Position numbers and translations under genes: made by a program. A stretch of 64,000 bases of DNA from Alicyclobacillus fastidiosus (GTDB lineage Bacteria > Bacillota > Bacilli > Alicyclobacillales > Alicyclobacillaceae), in assembly GCF_026651875.1 (NCBI RefSeq), contig NZ_CP104067.1, forward strand, positions 4,144,501 through 4,208,500, written 5' to 3'. Position 1 is the first letter of the stretch, and each line of letters starts with the position of its first letter. The notes under the pieces are model-generated. The model searched no databases. It saw only the letters and a list, made by a program, of their open reading frames with translations, and had not been told where the DNA came from. Shown in pieces: positions 1 through 7,660 of this stretch.

Positions 1-635
1 AACTCCGTCTCTTCAGCAACGTCCATCGGGAGCGGAAATTCGTGCAAACACACCAATGCTGCTTTACCTTCCCAGTCTTTAAACACACTCGTGAACTCTG
101 GAAAGAATCGATCCAACCAATTATGGACCCGCCCCTGCACTCGCTTCAGATCTTCGATCAAACGCCCTCTTTGATTCATTCCCACGCGCAATTCTGCGTA
201 GATACCCTCGGGAATGTTGGGTACGGAGTAGCGTCCATCTCTCACCAATTGCGAAATGGCTCGGGCGTCTTTACGGTCATTCTTCGTTGGACTATTGTCA
301 TCCAATTCTTTGCTCTTCTTCACGTGCATCGGGTTTACAAGAACCACGTAGATGCCATTATGGCGAAGAAATTGAGCGAGGTTCATCCAGTAGTGCCCTG
401 TCGGCTCAACACCTAAAATCACGTTGTCGTATCCGTGGTCGGATTTCAGTGCTTCTATCCAGCTCAAAAGTTTTTCGAATCCTTGGCGACTGTTGTCAAA
501 AGACAATGGCTTGCCAAGCTCGATGCCACGTACATCGCTGGCACGAGCGACATGCACTTTCTTAGCAATGTCTGCACCGACAACCAAGGTGGAATCTGTG
601 ACACGACGAATCTTCGTGTTTTGCGTTATACTCAC
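1..635 (-). CDS. IS110-family transposase, N-terminal part (runs off the window)
   Basis: Minus-strand reading frame that begins at GTG (633-635) after an AGGAGG site and continues past base 1. The translation opens VSITQNTKIRRVTDSTLVV and carries the DEDD/RuvC-like features of IS110 transposases: GADIAKK near residue 20, GVEPTGHYW near residue 75, VNPMHVKKSKEL and NDRKDARAISQLVRDGRY. These are the first three of the four acidic positions. IS110 enzymes act as recombinases guided by an RNA from the element's non-coding end. The C-terminal Tnp_20 domain with the catalytic serine lies outside the window, so intactness cannot be judged. Confidence 0.9.
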   Translation of the reverse strand, partial: MSITQNTKIRRVTDSTLVVGADIAKKVHVARASDVRGIELGKPLSFDNSRQGFEKLLSWIEALKSDHGYDNVILGVEPTGHYWMNLAQFLRHNGIYVVLVNPMHVKKSKELDDNSPTKNDRKDARAISQLVRDGRYSVPNIPEGIYAELRVGMNQRGRLIEDLKRVQGRVHNWLDRFFPEFTSVFKDWEGKAALVCLHEFPLPMDVAEETE

Positions 636-890
636 TGCTGTACAACCTCCTGATTTTTGTGTTGCGATTGGCCAATCAAAACACTATCAGGGGGTTGTTC
701 TCTATTCAATCCTCAAGAACTTTCATTACAGGAATGCTGCCCGATGTCCCATAAAGCGAACCGTTTTACGCCGTATTTTCATGCAGAATTCAAGAGCATT
801 GCCTTATGGGACATCTGCCCACGTTTGTCCAATATGATGCCTTCTAACATTTGTACTAGGGATCTTAATTTGAAAGCCACCGAGCAATGA
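636..890 (-). other. Non-coding left end of the IS110 element, possible guide-RNA region
   Basis: The 250 bases upstream of the IS110 transposase hold no gene. They contain a perfect 12-bp inverted repeat (743-754 GATGTCCCATAA and 804-815 TTATGGGACATC) that could fold into a long stem. IS110 elements are known to encode the bridge/seek RNA in the non-coding end before the gene, so this hairpin is a candidate part of it; that assignment is inference. I see nothing clear between about 890 and 1019. Confidence 0.45.
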
Positions 891-1019
891 CGCCTATGGA
901 AAAATGGAACTGGCAGAACATGCCGTTCCGACGGGATAACGATGGGGAAGCCCTGTTTGGTTCGATTCCTCCAATTTGCGCTCTTGCTTACTTTAATATT
1001 CTCCCTTAATTACAAAAAA

Positions 1020-1457
1020 TTAGCCCCGAATTGTTCCAGCTAGTTTAGACTTCTGTCTAGCAAACTTAAACTTCCCTTCTAATTCCTTTGGTACCTCCAT
1101 CCCCTCAGAAAGCTTAAAACCAACGGCCCGCTTCTTAGGGTCATCAACCGTATACATGACGTTGACCTCAAGACCATCCTCATAAAAGACGTAGGCCCAT
1201 TTGATATTTTCCACTTGAAAACGCGATGTTTCTAAAGGTTTGGCCGCAAACTCAATATCACGTTCTTCTTTCAAAATTCGGTTTACATAATCAAGTGTCT
1301 CCCGGCTTTCGCCAGCTGGTACAACCGTAAATTCATGCTTGTATTTGTTCATAAAGTAACGGGCTTCATTAGCACGTAAACCAGCAAGCGCTTCTGCTAC
1401 AGGTGAAGACTCTAAACCAACCGTAGACACATTTTTAAAATCAACGATATAGGACAT
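1020..1457 (-). CDS. Conserved hypothetical protein (145 aa)
   Basis: Function not recognised. I start at ATG 1455-1457 because AAAGGAG lies just before it; the longer open frame upstream is the tail of a decayed UvrA-like gene read in the same frame. The protein begins MSYIVDFKNVS and has a mixed alpha/beta, soluble composition with many acidic and basic residues, a central stretch KYKHEFTVVPAGESRETLDYVNRIL, and no signal peptide, membrane segment or metal motif. It has its own ribosome binding site and looks intact. It lies downstream of the ArsR/SRPBCC/UvrA-like operon on the same strand. Confidence 0.6.
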   Translation of the reverse strand: MSYIVDFKNVSTVGLESSPVAEALAGLRANEARYFMNKYKHEFTVVPAGESRETLDYVNRILKEERDIEFAAKPLETSRFQVENIKWAYVFYEDGLEVNVMYTVDDPKKRAVGFKLSEGMEVPKELEGKFKFARQKSKLAGTIRG

Positions 1458-1499
1458 TTCCACGGCTCCTTTTATCTCTTTATTTTCTAACAACAGGAA

Positions 1500-2015
1500 T
1501 CCACATTTCTTGCTGTCGCTGCTTCCTGAAAGCAGTTGTTCCAGTTCTTCCTCCGAATAATCACTCAGCCTCTTGTAGGGATCGAAGGGACCCGACTGCA
1601 CGAGCATGTTCCAATCCATGCTGTTCACCGTATACCCCGGCAGCATGATTGCCCCTTCATTCAACGACTTTCACTTGTCCAGTGCCTTACTCATGTCGAC
1701 GCACATGCTGCAACCGGTCCCGTTGCACTCTGGACACATGCCTTGTGGATCGTTATAAAGAAAACATGTTTGCTGGTCCGACATAAGGCTGACCTACTCG
1801 GGAGAGAGAAGGCGGAGAGAAGAGGCGAGATATCGGTCATCGTGCCCAACGTGGAATGGGAACCACCGACCAGCCTCTTCTGATCCACAATAACAGCCAT
1901 GCTAAGATTTTCGATCGCGTCTGCACCGGTTGCGGAATACGCGGCAGAAAGGTGCGGACGGATTGTTTTCCCTTGCGCCCGAGACCACGATATACTCCTG
2001 ATTAGATTCGCTCAT
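1500..2015 (-). pseudogene. UvrA-like excinuclease/ABC ATPase, decayed remnant
   Basis: The start ATG (2013-2015) overlaps the stop of the SRPBCC gene as ATGA. It opens with the UvrA N-terminus (MSESNQEYIVVSGARENN), then a deletion removes the Walker A region. In other frames, recognisable UvrA pieces follow: AIENLSMAVIVDQKRL, GGSHSTLGTMTDISPLL, FSFNDPQGMCPECNGTGCS and the EGAIMLPGY block. At least two frameshifts and the missing P-loop make it non-functional. Full-length small UvrA paralogs of this type are about 750 aa; fewer than 180 codons remain. The ArsR-SRPBCC-UvrA order suggests it was once the third gene of that operon. Confidence 0.75.
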
Positions 2016-2410
2016 TGTTCCAACAGCTTTTCAAGCTGTCCGCACATGTTAGTCCAGCCATACTTAGCGCCTTGGAGTGCTTGATCATTTGAGATGCCGG
2101 TTTGTTCGAGATGAAGGTTAACCTTTCCGTCCCCTAAATCCTGCAGCGTCCAGGTGACTGTGTTGTTCTCCCCCATGCTGACCCAGGTGTAGGACAACCG
2201 GTGTGGTGCGTCCACGATTAGCACTTCGCAGTCAATAATGCCATTCCACCCTTCGATCGGCTGCATGCGAAACTGAAAACGGTGTCCTACGACGGGCTTA
2301 AAATCATTTTCCATGACCCACTTGGCAAGCTTGTCGGAATCGGTCAAGGCGGACCAAAGCTTCTCAATCGATGTCCTGTACTGAAAATCCAAGGATAATG
2401 TTGAACTCAT
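2012..2410 (-). CDS. SRPBCC (AHSA1-type) domain protein
   Basis: A 132-aa START-like ligand-binding fold protein: FQYRTSIEKLWSALTDSDKLAKWVM at the N-terminus, then PHRLSYTWVSMGENNTVTWTL and a C-terminal GWTNMCGQLEKLLEQ helix, as in AHSA1/CalC-like proteins. Length is normal for the family. Its start overlaps the stop of the ArsR gene (ATGA), so the two are translationally coupled; ArsR-SRPBCC pairs are common in Bacillota, where the SRPBCC protein is thought to bind a small hydrophobic ligand or act with the repressor. Substrate unknown. It looks intact. Confidence 0.85.
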   Translation of the reverse strand: MSSTLSLDFQYRTSIEKLWSALTDSDKLAKWVMENDFKPVVGHRFQFRMQPIEGWNGIIDCEVLIVDAPHRLSYTWVSMGENNTVTWTLQDLGDGKVNLHLEQTGISNDQALQGAKYGWTNMCGQLEKLLEQ

Positions 2411-2736
2411 TCTTCTTCCTCCTCTAATAGTTGGTTCAAGCGCAACATATTCGTACTCCAGAACTTGCTGTAGAAAGCCACCCAGTCTTGAATTTGTTTC
2501 AACGGAGTGGGGTTTAGCCGATACCGCGTTTCTCTGCCGACTTTTCGGGCAGTTACGAGACCGGCATCTTTAAGTATTGCCAAATGCTTTGAAACCGCCG
2601 TTCGTCCCATTTGAAAATGAACTGTTAATTCATGAAGCGGCATCTCCGCAGACTCTGCTAACAGGCGAATCAGTCGACGCCTAGTGGGGTCTGCAATCGC
2701 GTCAAACACATCCCGCAGCTGGTTGTTCTCGCTCAC
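2407..2736 (-). CDS. ArsR-family winged-helix transcriptional regulator
   Basis: A 109-aa metalloregulator-fold repressor starting at GTG 2734-2736 after AGGAGGGGG. Residues about 8-85 form the winged helix (VFDAIADPTRRRLIRLLAES, then MGRTAVSKHLAILKDAGLV and the wing KVGRETRYRLNPTPL). The typical ArsR metal-binding CXC pair is absent, so it is more likely of the SRPBCC-linked type that does not sense metals. First gene of the ArsR-SRPBCC-(UvrA) operon; probably autoregulates through the repeats just upstream. Confidence 0.9.
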   Translation of the reverse strand: MSENNQLRDVFDAIADPTRRRLIRLLAESAEMPLHELTVHFQMGRTAVSKHLAILKDAGLVTARKVGRETRYRLNPTPLKQIQDWVAFYSKFWSTNMLRLNQLLEEEEE

Positions 2737-2803
2737 GGCACCCCCTCCTAAAAATCTTTCAAGTGAAACTTATTCAGGTTGTCCAAATGAACCAATACTA
2801 ATT

Positions 2804-2849
2804 GGACACCATTTAGTGACGGTTTTATATTAGGTCACCATTAGGTGTC
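2804..2849 (-). promoter_or_regulatory. Paired 17-bp repeats upstream of arsR-like gene, candidate operators
   Basis: Two related 17-mers lie 29 bp apart: GGACACCATTTAGTGAC (2804-2820) and GGTCACCATTAGGTGTC (2833-2849). The second is a near-perfect dyad (GTCACC-ATTA-GGTGTC). Their position 70-110 bp before the ArsR start fits an autoregulatory operator. No gene is seen in the rest of 2850-3131. Confidence 0.45.
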
Positions 2850-3131
2850 GTGTCAAGCAGACCTGACTTGGAAAGTTATAGGGGCTTATGTCGCTATACT
2901 GCCCAATACTGACATAAACATATCACTCGAAAGTGCATGAGTATGCACTTTTCGTGCATAACTGAACACTGCTTTTTCCTGCAAAATGAAACTGCGGACT
3001 ATAGCCATTTAAGCGTGGTATCTCTATAATCGGAACCGATTCCCGAAAATTCCAATGGCCACTCTAATGCGCATACATTTTGTCGGTCCCAAGCCGCATT
3101 CGAGAAGAAAAAGAGTAAAAGATAGCAGAAA

Positions 3132-3488
3132 ATGATAACAATTGACTATGCGTTAGCATATGCAGGACTGGGTGCCAATGACGAGTGGCACGCGGAGTGC
3201 AGGGACTATGTTGATAACACGGGGAACATAATTGAGAGCAGGGTGAAGTATGGATATTTGACCGCTTCACTCCAGATTGTGCGAGATGGTCAACTGTGCA
3301 GGGTGCTTTGGTTCCCAAATGTCACCGAATATATTGTGGACGAACCCGAGGGATGGGTGCCTGACTTTTGGGAACTCGACATCGTGACTGCATTTGATCG
3401 AATACTGGATGCAATTGGTACACATCGTTTCGAGGACGGTTCGATTGACGTGATACCGACTTTTGCTAGTTGGTTGACTGGAAACTGA
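3132..3488 (+). CDS. Hypothetical protein (118 aa)
   Basis: Not recognised. An open frame of 118 codons from ATG, opening MITIDYALAYAGLGANDEW and rich in acidic and aromatic residues (VDEPEGWVPDFWELDIVTAF near residue 70-90). It has no signal peptide, membrane helix or cysteine cluster apart from isolated Cys. The ribosome binding site is weak (GAAGAAAAAG region). It stands alone between the ArsR operon and the IS3 element. The composition looks protein-like, but the opposite strand is also open over part of it, so moderate confidence only. Confidence 0.4.
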   Translation: MITIDYALAYAGLGANDEWHAECRDYVDNTGNIIESRVKYGYLTASLQIVRDGQLCRVLWFPNVTEYIVDEPEGWVPDFWELDIVTAFDRILDAIGTHRFEDGSIDVIPTFASWLTGN

Positions 3489-3732
3489 ATGACAATGTGC
3501 CGTTCCAGTCCCAGTCGAAGTATCCAACGTTTCCATGGATACGAAACAGCTACGCACCATTTACAACATTCACCCACTGCGTCCCGTCATCAAACCTGTC
3601 TTGTGACACCTTCGCACTTCAAAAAGACGTGTTTTTGGTCACCAATGGGGCATGGTATTAAGTCAATAGAATGGACACCCCAAAACAGAGAAATTATAAG
3701 TTTTAATATTCTGATATGATGCCTGTTATCGT

Positions 3733-4638
3733 TCAGCTTGCTGCAGCTCTTATAGCGTGGAAATATCTTCTTTCGATTTCAACCGGTGTTAGAAAACCGA
3801 TTGATGAGTGAACTCGTTCCCGGTTATACCAGACCTCGATGTATTCGAAGATCCGCCGGATTGCCTGTTCCCTCGTTTTGAACTTTTCCAGATAGACGAG
3901 CTCTCGCTTGATAATGCTGTGAAACGACTCGATGCACGCATTATCAAAACAGTTACCTTTGCGACTCATGCTACCGACCATCTTGTATTCTCGCAGCTTG
4001 TCCTGATAGTCATGAGAGGCATATTGGCTCCCACGATCCGAATGATGCAGCACGGTTTCTGTTGGGTCTTGGCGTTCGTATGCCTGCTCCAGTGCCCTGA
4101 TGCACAGCTCTTTCGTCATCCGTGCTCCCGCACGCCAGCCCACAATCTTACGGCTATAAAGGTCCATTAGGCTAGCCAGGTAGACCCATCCTTCGTCCGT
4201 TGGGATGTAGGTGATGTCTGCCATGTACACCTGGTTGGGTCGCTCTGCTACAAACGTTTGATTCAGTACATTCTCCTGTACCGGATAATCGTGGTTCGAA
4301 TACGTGGTCGCCTTGTACTTGCGAACGGTACGGCTCCTCAGTTGATTCTCTCGCATGATTTTGGCCACGGTCTTCTGCGCCACACGCTCGCCTTCCTGGC
4401 GCAGGATCTGCGTGATTTTAGGACTGCCATAAAGACGACGGGATTTCACGAATATCTGATGAATCCGCTTCGTTATTCGCTTCCGACGTTTGGCTCGCTT
4501 ACTCTCAGGTCGTTCACGCCAGGCATAATACCCGCTCCGAGATACACCCAACACTTTGCACATCTTCTCAACCGAAAATTTGGAGCGGTGTCTGTGGATG
4601 AATTTATACCTTACTTCCGGTCGTTGGTGAAGATGCAC
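3733..4638 (-). CDS. IS3-family transposase OrfB (DDE integrase domain)
   Basis: 301 aa with an N-terminal HTH_21-like region (FSVEKMCKVLGVSRSGYYAW) and an rve integrase core. Catalytic acids are visible as MADITYIPT, HHSDRGSQYAS and NACIESFHSIIKRE, giving the DD35E arrangement. The C-terminus ends with the usual RVHSSIGFLTPVEIE block. The frame overlaps orfA by 35 bases and has no independent ribosome binding site; the slippery AAAAAAG in orfA (complement of 4643-4649) implies production as an OrfAB fusion by programmed -1 frameshifting. Appears intact. Confidence 0.93.
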   Translation of the reverse strand: MHLHQRPEVRYKFIHRHRSKFSVEKMCKVLGVSRSGYYAWRERPESKRAKRRKRITKRIHQIFVKSRRLYGSPKITQILRQEGERVAQKTVAKIMRENQLRSRTVRKYKATTYSNHDYPVQENVLNQTFVAERPNQVYMADITYIPTDEGWVYLASLMDLYSRKIVGWRAGARMTKELCIRALEQAYERQDPTETVLHHSDRGSQYASHDYQDKLREYKMVGSMSRKGNCFDNACIESFHSIIKRELVYLEKFKTREQAIRRIFEYIEVWYNRERVHSSIGFLTPVEIERRYFHAIRAAAS

Positions 4639-4906
4639 ATAGCTTTTTTAGGATTGCATTCTCCTCTCGAAGATCGCGTAGCTCTCGCTCTAAGTCACGA
4701 ATTGTCTGAGCTTCTGACCTGAGGTTCCCACTCCCAACAAACGGGGCGGACGGATCCTCCTTATATTTCGACATCCAGCCATACAACGTCTTTTGTGATA
4801 CGCCTAGCTCCCGAGCTACTTGGCTCGTCGTTTTCCCACTCTCCAAAGCCAATTGCACTGCATGAAGTTTGAATTCCTTGTCGTACTTCTGTGTCATGTG
4901 GCTCAC
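4604..4906 (-). CDS. IS3-family transposase OrfA (HTH protein)
   Basis: 100 aa. HTH_Tnp_1 domain (YDKEFKLHAVQLALESGKTT, then VARELGVSQKTLYGWMSKY), followed by a leucine-zipper-like coiled coil (IRDLERELRDLREENAILKKL) that dimerises OrfA and OrfAB. The A6G slippery heptamer sits in the ILKKL codons and directs the -1 shift into OrfB. Complete and in normal IS3 order. Confidence 0.92.
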   Translation of the reverse strand: MSHMTQKYDKEFKLHAVQLALESGKTTSQVARELGVSQKTLYGWMSKYKEDPSAPFVGSGNLRSEAQTIRDLERELRDLREENAILKKLCASSPTTGSKV

Positions 4907-4923
4907 CTCGAATCGCCTTATTC

Positions 4924-6216
4924 TTACATTCCCGATTCGTTGTGTCCACTATTACAACCTAGCACCAGAAAGTGATTGTAGGCTTCGTAGGTGAAACTGT
5001 GTCGCTGGCTTCTTCGGTTCAGCCATTTGAACAGCAGTCTCGATACCTCATACTTGAAACTCCCGAGCATCCTGCTGTTGTCGGTGATTCCGTAATATCG
5101 GTAATGCCCTACGAGTTTCTTCCGCATCGTTCCCATGATGACGTCCAAGCCCTCATGCCGCGATTCCTTGAGCCATGCCTTTACCGCCTGCACCTTCGCA
5201 CGGAATTTCTTCTTGCTTGTTTTGCGCTTTACTCGAAATTTTCCCGCGCGGCTTGTACCGCAGTAGTGCGTGAACCCGAGGAAGTCAAACGTCTCCGGTT
5301 TCCCGAGTCCCATCCTGTCCCTGTTTATTGCTGCGAATCGTCCAAATGCGAGTATCTTCGTTTTCTCTTCTGCCACTTCGAGTTTGAATTTGGCAAGTCG
5401 ACTGATGAGAGCTGAGTAGAACATCTCTGCATCCTCTTTGTATTGAAAGCAGCACACATAGTCATCGGCGTATCTTACTAGCTCTGCCTGTCCCCTGCAT
5501 CTCTTCTTTACCGCTACCTCAAACCAAAGGTCTAGCGTATAGTGTAGATAGACATTGGCAAGAACTGGAGACGCAATAGACCCTTGCGGTGTGCCGAGGT
5601 CTGTTGCCTCTATCTTCCCGTTTTCCATGATTCCCGCCTTTAGGAATTTGACAATAAGCCTCCTAATATTCGGGTCAGCTATTCGCAGATGGATAAACTT
5701 CATGAGCCAGTCGTGGTCCACATTATTGAAGAACCCTCGAATATCCGCATCGACTACGTAGCTTATTTTCCCCTTCTCAATAACTCTGTTGAGTGCTCTC
5801 AGCGCATCGTGTGCGCTTCGATTTGGTCTGAACCCATAGGAGCAGTCGAGAAAGTCAGCTTCATACACGGCCTGCAGGATTTTGCTAAGTCCCATCTGGA
5901 CAATTTTGTCCTCGTACGCCGATATCCCGAGTGGTCTTTGGCCTTTTCCATCGCCCTTTGGAATGTACGTCCTTCGGACTGGCAATGGCCTGTAACTTTG
6001 CCGCTTTAGTCTCTGTACCAAGTCCTGAATGTTGTCATCCAGATTTTCTTCGTACTCTGCTTTCGTTACCTTGTCGATGCCGACCGCCTTCTGCTTGCCC
6101 AACTCTCTGTGGCACTGCAGCAGCATTTCTTCGTTTAGGAGGTGATACAAGGACGTGAATGATTCCTTTGGCTTAGTTCTTGCAATTTCTGTTATTCTTG
6201 ATAGTTTCGTTTCCAT
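4924..6216 (-). pseudogene. Group II intron RT/maturase of outer intron A, C-terminus lost to IS3
   Basis: A 430-codon frame starting METKLSRITEIARTK. Reverse transcriptase blocks are intact: IPKGDGKGQRPLGIS, DCSYGFRPNRSAHDALRAL, DADIRGFFNNVDH, TDLGTPQGSIASP and the catalytic YADDY, followed by FDFLGFTHYCG and a maturase-like region (KLVGHYRYYGI). The last native residues are about YEAYNHFLVL; the following GCNSGHNESGM is encoded by the IS3 end. No HNH domain is seen. The RT core may still be translatable, but its RNA partner is broken. Confidence 0.85.
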
Positions 6217-6356
6217 ACATTCCCTACCCCTGTGTGTAGTTCATGTTTCCTTATCAAGAGCGACGACATGTAACTGCCTTTCCTCCATCGGCGTTACCCG
6301 ACTTCCTTGGTGTAGAGTCGGAGGAGGTGGGCGCTAGCCTGCCTCCGTCCGCTCGA

Positions 6357-6391
6357 TCAAACGGATCGTGCAGTTTTCCCGCAATCCGCTT
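6357..6391 (-). ncRNA. Group II intron domain V of intron B
   Basis: The minus strand reads AAGCGGATTGCGG, a GAAAA-type loop, then CTGCACGATCCGTTTGA. This is the AGC-GAAA-GUU catalytic hairpin of bacterial group II introns, 9-10 bases after the RT stop codon. A GC-rich stem (domain VI) follows and ends at 6312. Confidence 0.85.
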
Positions 6392-6400
6392 TCCTTCATG

Positions 6401-7660
6401 TCATCGCGTGGATGCAGGCATCAGATTCAAATCGGGTATCAGGGACATTAGGTTTACCAATCGAAACTCACCGTACAATCGTCGCTCAGGATATTTCCGC
6501 CATCCACCGTTCCGCCACCGCTTGTACTGGTGGCTTCTGATTCGTTGAATAATCCAGCGTTGCAGTCTGTTGAACAATTTTCGAACGTGTGCTTTTCGAT
6601 AGTAATTGCCCCATCCTCGAATGACCGGGTTAATCCTGTCAATCAGCTCCTGTACGGTGAGCGGAAGTCGGCGCTTTGTGCGTTGACGGATGGTGTCCTG
6701 GAATCGTTTCACGGACTTCTCCGTTGGAATCGCATAGATGTTCAGTCTATTGGGTCCCTTTTTCACCTTGTGCTGTGGCAGCGTTAGACCTTTGCCGCGT
6801 TTCAGCTTATAGCCGAGAAATTCAAATCCCGCGCTAATATGAGTAATGCGGGTCTTCTCCGGATGAAGCGTTAAGCCCAGCGCTTCTAAGGCAACTTTTG
6901 CATCTGCCAACACCTTTACAGCTTCCTCACGACTCTTGCAGAGTACAACCCAATCATCAGCAAAACGGGTAAGGCGATAACCCATGTTTTCCATCGCTCT
7001 GTCAAATGGTGTGAGGTAGATATTACTGAATAGTGGACTCACTATTCCGCCCTGAGGTGTCCCAGATACTGTCTGGAATTTCACCCCGTTCTCCATGTAT
7101 CCGGCTTCGAGCATCTGTCTAATCAGTCGTAAAATGCGCCCGTCGCTAATTCTTTCAGATATCATGTCAATGAGACGCTCGTGCTGGACATTGCCAAAGA
7201 AGTCACGCAAGTCAGCATCTACTACCCATTCACAGCCGTTCATGATTTCGCGATAGATTTTCCGCATTGCTTGATGTGTGGAACGCCCCGGTCGATATCC
7301 GAAACTACAATCGCTAAATGTCAACTCGAATATAGGTTCAAGCCGATTTTTCAGTGCTTGCTGGCATACCCTATCTCGAATGGCGGGAATGCCAAGCGGC
7401 CTCGTTTCGGTGGGCTTATTCCGTTTCGGGATGTTCACCCTTCTAACTGGTATCGGTCTGTAGACATCCTGCTTTAGCTGTTGGTGCAGTCTGGCTAGTT
7501 CCTCCGCTGCCACTCGCTCAAAGTCAGCAATTCGGACGTTATCGATTCCACCACTACCGCCGTTCTGCTTGACCAGCTTCCACGCTAACTCCAGATTGGC
7601 TCGGTGATAGACCTTGTCAATGAGCGAATGAATCTTCCTACCTGTACCGTCTGCCTTCAT
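6401..7660 (-). CDS. ltrA: Group II intron reverse transcriptase/maturase (intron B)
   Basis: 419 aa, starting MKADGTGRKIHSL. RT motifs in order: IPKRNKPTETRPLGIPAI, DCSFGYRPGRSTHQAM, DADLRDFFGNVQHERL, SGTPQGGIVSP and catalytic FADDWVVLC, then the group II maturase (X) domain with RINPVIRGWGNYYRK near residue 335 and LFNRLQRWIIQRIRSHQYKRW. It lacks an HNH endonuclease. Length is normal for a compact RT-maturase. It would bind the intron RNA for splicing and copy it at a new site. Domain V begins about 10 bases after the stop codon. Confidence 0.93.
   Translation of the reverse strand: MKADGTGRKIHSLIDKVYHRANLELAWKLVKQNGGSGGIDNVRIADFERVAAEELARLHQQLKQDVYRPIPVRRVNIPKRNKPTETRPLGIPAIRDRVCQQALKNRLEPIFELTFSDCSFGYRPGRSTHQAMRKIYREIMNGCEWVVDADLRDFFGNVQHERLIDMISERISDGRILRLIRQMLEAGYMENGVKFQTVSGTPQGGIVSPLFSNIYLTPFDRAMENMGYRLTRFADDWVVLCKSREEAVKVLADAKVALEALGLTLHPEKTRITHISAGFEFLGYKLKRGKGLTLPQHKVKKGPNRLNIYAIPTEKSVKRFQDTIRQRTKRRLPLTVQELIDRINPVIRGWGNYYRKAHVRKLFNRLQRWIIQRIRSHQYKRWRNGGWRKYPERRLYGEFRLVNLMSLIPDLNLMPASTR

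Larger units (their letters stand above)
3672..4948 (-). mobile_element. IS3-family insertion sequence
   Basis: A 1277-bp element bounded by inverted ends TGGACACCCC (3672) and, read inward from the other side, TGGACACAAC (4948). It holds the two overlapping frames typical of IS3 elements, orfA and orfB, joined by a -1 frameshift. No target duplication can be seen: on its right it cuts directly into the C-terminal codons of a group II intron RT, and the missing intron 3' end is not found on its left. A deletion therefore accompanied or followed insertion. Confidence 0.85.

Noticed and set aside
6401..7660. Reverse transcriptases as retron, DGR or defence RTs
   Set aside because: All three RTs carry a maturase domain, and two have domain V immediately downstream, so they belong to group II introns. 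No template/variable repeat or retron msr/msd was seen.
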